From DATGUP01 sp035301265 (GTDB lineage Bacteria > Bacillota > Bacilli > Bacillales > Amphibacillaceae): a DNA stretch of 47,524 bases. The stretch is taken from contig DATGUP010000002.1 in NCBI GenBank assembly GCA_035301265.1, positions 1 to 47,524 of the forward strand, in the 5' to 3' direction. The notes beneath the pieces are model-generated. The model had not been told where the DNA came from, searched no databases, and saw only the letters and a program-made list of their open reading frames with translations. Each line of letters starts with the position of its first letter. The first letter of the stretch is position 1. Shown here in pieces: positions 42,996 to 47,524 of the stretch. The position numbers were made by a program, and so were the translations under genes.

Positions 42996-44291
42996 ATGAA
43001 AACTTCCAGAATCCCCGGTTTTTACAACATGACGGTCGCTGAACGCCGGCAGTTATTGCAAAACATGGCTTTTTTTTCGGAGAATGATGCGGAATACTTG
43101 TTTGCCAAAGAACCCTTGCCAGTGGAAACAGCGGATAACATGATCGAGAATGTTATCGGCACTTATCCGCTGCCGTTAGGGCTTGGATTGAATTTTTTAA
43201 TCAATGGGAAGGAATATGCGATTCCTATGGCGATTGAAGAACCATCAGTTGTCGCTTCAGCAAGCTATATGGCTAAAATTGTTAGAAGTGCCGGCGGTTT
43301 TATAACCGAAGCAACAGACCGGATTATGATCGGCCAAATCCAAGTTGTAGGTTGCGCTGATTTTCAAGCAGCAAAGGAAGCCATTTTGCAAGCGCGGGAA
43401 AATTTGCTCGGCCGAGCTAATGACGCCTATCCGAGTCTTGTCAATCGCGGCGGCGGTGCCAGGGATTTGGAAGTGCGCTTATTAAATGAAGAATCCGGGT
43501 CACACTATTCACAAATGCTCATTGTCCACTTATATGTTGATACAAGAGATGCCATGGGCGCCAATATAATCAATACAATGGTTGAGGCTTTGGCACCGGA
43601 AGTAGAATGGCTGACAGGTGGCAAAGTGTATTTGCGCATTTTGTCCAATTTGCCCGACCGGTGCCTTGCACGTGCACGATGTGTGATCCCGCCGGACAAA
43701 TTGGCGGGTGACGGTTTTTCCGGCGAGGATGTGCGGGACGGAATTATTCACGCCTTTGAATTTGCCGACTCCGATCCATACCGTGCCGTTACGCATAATA
43801 AAGGGATCATGAACGGCATCGATCCCGTTGTGATTGCGACTGGTAACGACTGGCGGGCGGTGGAAGCTGGCGCTCACGCTTATGCGGCGCGTGACGGACA
43901 TTATCGTTCCATGACAACGTGGTCTGTGGATGAAAGCGGTCATCTTGTCGGCGAGTTAGAATTGCCGATGGCTGTAGGAACAGTCGGTGGGGCCACTCGT
44001 GTCCATCCGATGGCAAAACTAGCGCTTAAAATGTTAGGGACAGAATCGGCTAGCGATTTAGCACAAATTATCGTCGCTGTCGGTTTAGCGCAAAATTTAG
44101 GCGCGTTAAGGGCCCTTGTGACCGACGGTATTCAAAAGGGCCATATGGCATTGCACTCCCGCTCTGTCGCTATAGCCGCGGGAGCTACTGGAGAGATGAT
44201 CGATATCATTAGTCAACAATTGATAGAAGCAAACGATATTCGCGTTGGAAAAGCAAAAGAATTGGTGGCTGAGTTCAATCATGAGTGCTGA
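42996..44291 (+). CDS. mvaA: hydroxymethylglutaryl-CoA reductase, class II
   Basis: 431 residues, like class II bacterial enzymes. It makes mevalonate from HMG-CoA. Motifs are ENVIGTYPLPLGLGLNF, the catalytic Glu in EEPSVVASAS, DAMGAN in the cofactor domain, catalytic Lys in HNKGIMNGID, and the C-terminal His in GHMALHSR. ATG 42996 has AAAGG 9-10 nt upstream; ATG 42990 is two codons earlier. It overlaps mevalonate kinase by 11 nt. No HMG-CoA synthase gene lies in the window. Confidence 0.95.
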   Translation: MKTSRIPGFYNMTVAERRQLLQNMAFFSENDAEYLFAKEPLPVETADNMIENVIGTYPLPLGLGLNFLINGKEYAIPMAIEEPSVVASASYMAKIVRSAGGFITEATDRIMIGQIQVVGCADFQAAKEAILQARENLLGRANDAYPSLVNRGGGARDLEVRLLNEESGSHYSQMLIVHLYVDTRDAMGANIINTMVEALAPEVEWLTGGKVYLRILSNLPDRCLARARCVIPPDKLAGDGFSGEDVRDGIIHAFEFADSDPYRAVTHNKGIMNGIDPVVIATGNDWRAVEAGAHAYAARDGHYRSMTTWSVDESGHLVGELELPMAVGTVGGATRVHPMAKLALKMLGTESASDLAQIIVAVGLAQNLGALRALVTDGIQKGHMALHSRSVAIAAGATGEMIDIISQQLIEANDIRVGKAKELVAEFNHEC

Positions 44292-45249
44292 AAAAATGAC
44301 AACAAAAGAAAAAACAGCTGTAGGAACAGCTCATAGTAAACTAATATTGATCGGCGAGCATGCGGTTGTCCACGGGCAACCTGCTATTGCCATCCCTTTT
44401 CCACTCGTCGGTGTGAAGTCGATTGTTGAGTATGTACCCGGGTCTGTGAAAATTGATAGTTCATTTTACCACGGACCGTTGGAGCATGCTCCGGAATTGT
44501 TGCACGGTATTGTTGATTGTATTAAAGATACATTACAATACTTGTCACTTCCATGTAAAGATTTACTCATTCGAATCAATTCGTCCATTCCACCAGGTAA
44601 AGGTCTCGGCTCCAGTGCGTCGGTGGCCATCGCAGTCGTTAAATCACTGTTTGCTTACAGTGGACGGACGTATTCGAACGAAGAATTAATGAATTTAGCC
44701 AATGTTGCAGAAACATTCGCCCATGGTTCACCAAGCGGCATTGATACGCTGACGATCACATCGGAAACACCGGTATGGTATGAAAAAGCGAACCCATTTG
44801 CTTTTATTAAACTGAATAGTGATTTTCATTTCATTGTAGCCGACTCGGGGCGTGTTGGCAACACACGCCTCGCCGTTGAATCGGTAACCAATTTGCTTAA
44901 AGCGGCGCCGAAAATCATCCAGTCTAAACTGGACCGCATTGGTGAGTTGACATATCAGGCGAAACATGCATTGGAGCGAAAAGGTAAGGATATTCTTGGA
45001 CAATTATTGAATGAAGCACAAAAAGAATTAGAAGCGCTCGGTGTTAGTGATGCTGGTTTGAACAAATTGATTAACTTTGCTCGACAAGAGGGAGCGCTCG
45101 GTGCCAAACTAACTGGCGGTGGACACGGTGGTTGTATTATTGCGCTCGCCCGTGATGAAATTCATTCCCGTCAGCTTAAGGAAAAGTTAAAAAAATTCGG
45201 TGCAAATGCTGTCTGGTCTTTTGCCTTGGGAAAGCAGACAACTAGGTGA
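44281..45249 (+). CDS. mevalonate kinase
   Basis: 322 residues, GHMP kinase. It phosphorylates mevalonate. N-terminal KLILIGEHAVVHGQPAIA, the ATP-loop PPGKGLGSSASVAIA and the C-terminal KLTGGGHGGCIIAL are all in place. ATG 44281 is nested in the end of the reductase gene, so translation is likely coupled. Called mvaK1 in Staphylococcus. Confidence 0.95.
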   Translation: MSAEKMTTKEKTAVGTAHSKLILIGEHAVVHGQPAIAIPFPLVGVKSIVEYVPGSVKIDSSFYHGPLEHAPELLHGIVDCIKDTLQYLSLPCKDLLIRINSSIPPGKGLGSSASVAIAVVKSLFAYSGRTYSNEELMNLANVAETFAHGSPSGIDTLTITSETPVWYEKANPFAFIKLNSDFHFIVADSGRVGNTRLAVESVTNLLKAAPKIIQSKLDRIGELTYQAKHALERKGKDILGQLLNEAQKELEALGVSDAGLNKLINFARQEGALGAKLTGGGHGGCIIALARDEIHSRQLKEKLKKFGANAVWSFALGKQTTR

Positions 45250-45282
45250 GCTGGTTATGAACAGGATAAAAAGGGGATACGT

Positions 45283-46260
45283 ATGAAATCAACAGCAAGA
45301 GCGCATACCAATATTGCTTTGATTAAATATTGGGGAAAACGAAACGAGGCATTAATCCTGCCGACAAACAACAGCTTATCGCTAACGTTGGATGGATTTT
45401 ATACAACGACAACGGTTGAATTTCGAGATGATTTACAGCGTGATATATTCATCTTAGATGGGGAGACTGTTTCTGGACAAGCGTATGAGCGAGTTGTGCA
45501 ATTTCTTGATTTAATCCGCCATTATGCAGGTAAGTCAGGTACGTACGCTCGTGTGACATCAACAAATAATGTGCCGACAGCAGCCGGCTTCGCTTCTTCA
45601 GCATCGGGTTTTGCCGCCTTAGCAGCAGCTGCTACTCAAGCGCTCGGACTTTCACTGACTGACCGTGAGCTATCGCGAATAACGCGCCAAGGGTCCGGTT
45701 CAGCGTGCCGTTCGATCTATGGCGGATTTGCAGAATGGCAAAAAGGAACGAAGGAAGATGGCTCTGATTCATATGCTGTGCCGATTGCTCCGGTAGATCA
45801 TTGGGACATCCGAATGGCAGCGGTTGTTCTTTCAACGCGAAAGAAACGTGTGTCCTCTCGTACAGGTATGAAACGGACTGTGGATACGTCCGTCTTTTAC
45901 CCGAGCTGGATCGACAGTGTTGCCTCTGATTTGGCAGAGATGAAATCTGGGATTCATGCACGTGATTTTGAAAAGGTCGGCCATATTGCCGAAGCGAACT
46001 GTTTGCGGATGCATGCGACGACATTAGGAGCCAACCCGCCGTTTATATATTGGCAAAGTGACACAATACGTGTGATGGAAACCGTTTGGGAAATGCGGGA
46101 AAACGGCATACCGATCTTTTTTACGATTGATGCTGGTCCGAACGTGAAAGTTCTCTATTTACCAGAAAACGAGTCAAAGGTGGAACAAACATTTCGCCAG
46201 CTTCCCAATGTTCGCGATGTCATTTTAAGTCGTGCAGGCGAAGGTATAACGTATTTGTAG
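45283..46260 (+). CDS. mvaD: diphosphomevalonate decarboxylase
   Basis: 325 residues, GHMP superfamily. It makes isopentenyl diphosphate with loss of CO2. NIALIKYWGKRNEALILPTNNSLSLTLD is the hallmark N-terminus; AAGFASSASGFAALA is the phosphate loop and SGSACRSIYGGFAEW the active-site segment. AAAAGGGG precedes ATG 45283. Confidence 0.96.
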   Translation: MKSTARAHTNIALIKYWGKRNEALILPTNNSLSLTLDGFYTTTTVEFRDDLQRDIFILDGETVSGQAYERVVQFLDLIRHYAGKSGTYARVTSTNNVPTAAGFASSASGFAALAAAATQALGLSLTDRELSRITRQGSGSACRSIYGGFAEWQKGTKEDGSDSYAVPIAPVDHWDIRMAAVVLSTRKKRVSSRTGMKRTVDTSVFYPSWIDSVASDLAEMKSGIHARDFEKVGHIAEANCLRMHATTLGANPPFIYWQSDTIRVMETVWEMRENGIPIFFTIDAGPNVKVLYLPENESKVEQTFRQLPNVRDVILSRAGEGITYL

Positions 46261-46273
46261 GGGCTGAGGCATT

Positions 46274-47374
46274 TTGCAAGATAGACGCTTAAAGATTAAA
46301 GTGCCAGGAAAATTAATGGTGGCCGGTGAATTTGCCGTCTTAGAGCCGTACCAAACATTGGCTGTCATGGCGGTAGATCGCTTCGTTTACGCAACCGTTG
46401 ACACAAGTCATATACCGCTATTGTCGTTGGATAATTTCGAACTGTATGATATAACATGGACCTATGCCAATAAAAAGGTGACGGTCCATTCAAAGGATAA
46501 GCGTGTTCGTTTTGTTGAAAATGCGCTTACGATCGTTTGTATTTATTTACAGGAACAGGCAATTCCCATTCGATCGGTTCATATATCGATTAGAAGTGAA
46601 CTTGATGATGCGTCGGGCAAAAAATACGGTCTCGGATCGAGTGCTGCTGTTGTGACAGCAGTTGTAGCTGCTATGTTAACTCAACACTTCAAGGAAAAAC
46701 CGCCTGCATCGCTTGTTTTTAAATTGGCTGCGATTGCTCATGTTATCACACAAGGTAATGGATCGGGAGCGGACGTCGCAGCTTCGGCTTATGGTGGAAT
46801 GCTTCAATATGCCTCTTTTCAGGCAGAATGGCTCATCCAAGCTTATGAAAACGCCGCATCATTAACCGAGCTAATCGAAATGAATTGGCTATATTTTTCC
46901 ATTGCCCCTATTCAATTGCCGGCAGATTTACATATTTGTATCGGTTGGACAGGAAAACCTGCCTCAACCGCTAAACGAGTAGAACAAGTTTTGACATTGA
47001 AACAAACTGATGCAGCAGCGTATCAAACGTTTTTAACTGAAAGTAAACGAGCAGTCGACCATTTTTTAACCGGTGTGCAAAAAGCGGATGTACCCCTTCT
47101 ACTGAAAGGGGTTAAACAAAATCGCCGGGCACTTCGGGAAGTCGGTGAACGAGCGCACGCGGATATCGAAACGCCGTTGTTAAGTAGACTATGTGATTTA
47201 GCTGAATATTACGGCGGTGCAGGAAAACCATCGGGAGCAGGCGGTGGTGATTGCGGCATTGCTTTTATGCCGACGTCGGAGAAGGCAGCTGAAGTGATGC
47301 AAGCTTGGGAAAAGAACGGGATCAAACCATTGGCACTCAAGCTTTATCCATACGGTGCAAGAAGCAATGTATAG
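46274..47374 (+). CDS. phosphomevalonate kinase
   Basis: 366 residues, GHMP kinase. It makes diphosphomevalonate, the substrate of the enzyme encoded just upstream. Motifs are GKLMVAGEFAVLEPY, KYGLGSSAAVVTAVV, GNGSGADVAASAYGG and KPSGAGGGDCGIAF. TTG 46274 is the start, with a GGGGCTGAGG-like site. Last gene of the operon. Called mvaK2 in Staphylococcus. Confidence 0.94.
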   Translation: MQDRRLKIKVPGKLMVAGEFAVLEPYQTLAVMAVDRFVYATVDTSHIPLLSLDNFELYDITWTYANKKVTVHSKDKRVRFVENALTIVCIYLQEQAIPIRSVHISIRSELDDASGKKYGLGSSAAVVTAVVAAMLTQHFKEKPPASLVFKLAAIAHVITQGNGSGADVAASAYGGMLQYASFQAEWLIQAYENAASLTELIEMNWLYFSIAPIQLPADLHICIGWTGKPASTAKRVEQVLTLKQTDAAAYQTFLTESKRAVDHFLTGVQKADVPLLLKGVKQNRRALREVGERAHADIETPLLSRLCDLAEYYGGAGKPSGAGGGDCGIAFMPTSEKAAEVMQAWEKNGIKPLALKLYPYGARSNV

Positions 47375-47379
47375 AGAGA

Positions 47380-47412
47380 CAGTCCTTTGCGGAAGCGAGG
47401 GACTATTTTTTT
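47380..47412 (+). terminator. terminator of the mevalonate operon
   Basis: AGTCC (47381-47385) pairs with GGACT (47400-47404), with extra inner GC pairs, followed by ATTTTTTTA. Nothing is recognised in the remaining 112 nt of the window. Confidence 0.8.
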
Positions 47413-47524
47413 ATTTTGACGATTATTTTCATACATGCGGTGTGCATGTTGTAATGGTATGAGTAAAAGTTTTAACCTTAAAACTTGGATGGTTAAAATC
47501 GCCATAATTAGCGCTTCTATGTCG

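Noticed and set aside
43530..43943. Minus-strand open frame of 137 codons
   Set aside because: It lies wholly inside HMG-CoA reductase, whose motifs are complete; the antisense frame has no family signature.

Overview
The window looks like the chromosome of a motile, facultatively anaerobic, low-to-moderate-GC Gram-positive bacterium of the Bacillales (probably Bacillaceae). The signs are AGGAGG-type ribosome binding sites, TTG starts, an Fnr of the Bacillus type (three C-terminal cysteines), a sigma-D flagellin promoter with a CsrA-type leader, YheC/YheD-type ATP-grasp domains, and an rrn operon followed by tRNA genes. I cannot name the species.

Layout. 1-990: the end of an rrn operon (23S 3' end, 5S, tRNA-Asn, tRNA-Thr, terminator). 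1000-1740: a decayed patch with a scrambled ISLre2-type insertion sequence and the tail of an MFS transporter. 1983-3163: a CstR-like persulfide-sensing repressor divergent from an OsmC-family gene with a frameshift; a CsoR/CstR-type palindrome lies in the promoter between them. 3303-6046 (-): a three-gene osmoprotectant ABC transporter. 6293-18757 (+): the anaerobic nitrate respiration block, made of a TDT/SLAC1-type membrane channel, narGHJI, a TPR protein, moaA, moeA and mobB. The channel gene and narG each have the same FNR-dependent promoter, with identical geometry. 18809-22557 (-): fnr, then a VWA protein and a MoxR ATPase (NorD/NorQ-like). 22690-25420 (-): an alanine/sodium symporter, a DUF4352 lipoprotein and gene debris.

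25659-34846 is an efflux region: TetR divergent from an MMPL transporter, a DHA2-type MFS transporter, then a second TetR divergent from a second MMPL transporter and an exported heptad-repeat protein. The second MMPL gene seems to start with ATA. 35013-37508 encodes an 831-residue protein with two YheC/YheD-like ATP-grasp units in tandem, directly upstream of flagellin (hag). 38640-39160 is another decayed patch with a padR remnant whose palindromic control region is intact. Then come a TIGR02206/YwaF-like membrane protein and fabI (-), a five-tRNA operon (Glu-Thr-Tyr-Gln-Lys), a GNAT acetyltransferase (-), and a mevalonate operon (HMG-CoA reductase, mevalonate kinase, diphosphomevalonate decarboxylase, phosphomevalonate kinase).

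How the genes fit together. Fnr, encoded here, should sense loss of oxygen and switch on both FNR promoters, producing the nitrate reductase, part of its molybdenum cofactor pathway and probably an anion channel for nitrate or nitrite. The most promising less-described items are the duplicated FNR promoter with the channel, the TPR protein inside the nar-molybdenum operon, the tandem ATP-grasp protein beside flagellin, and the MMPL plus heptad-repeat pair with an ATA start. All function calls come from reading the sequence; no database search was run.
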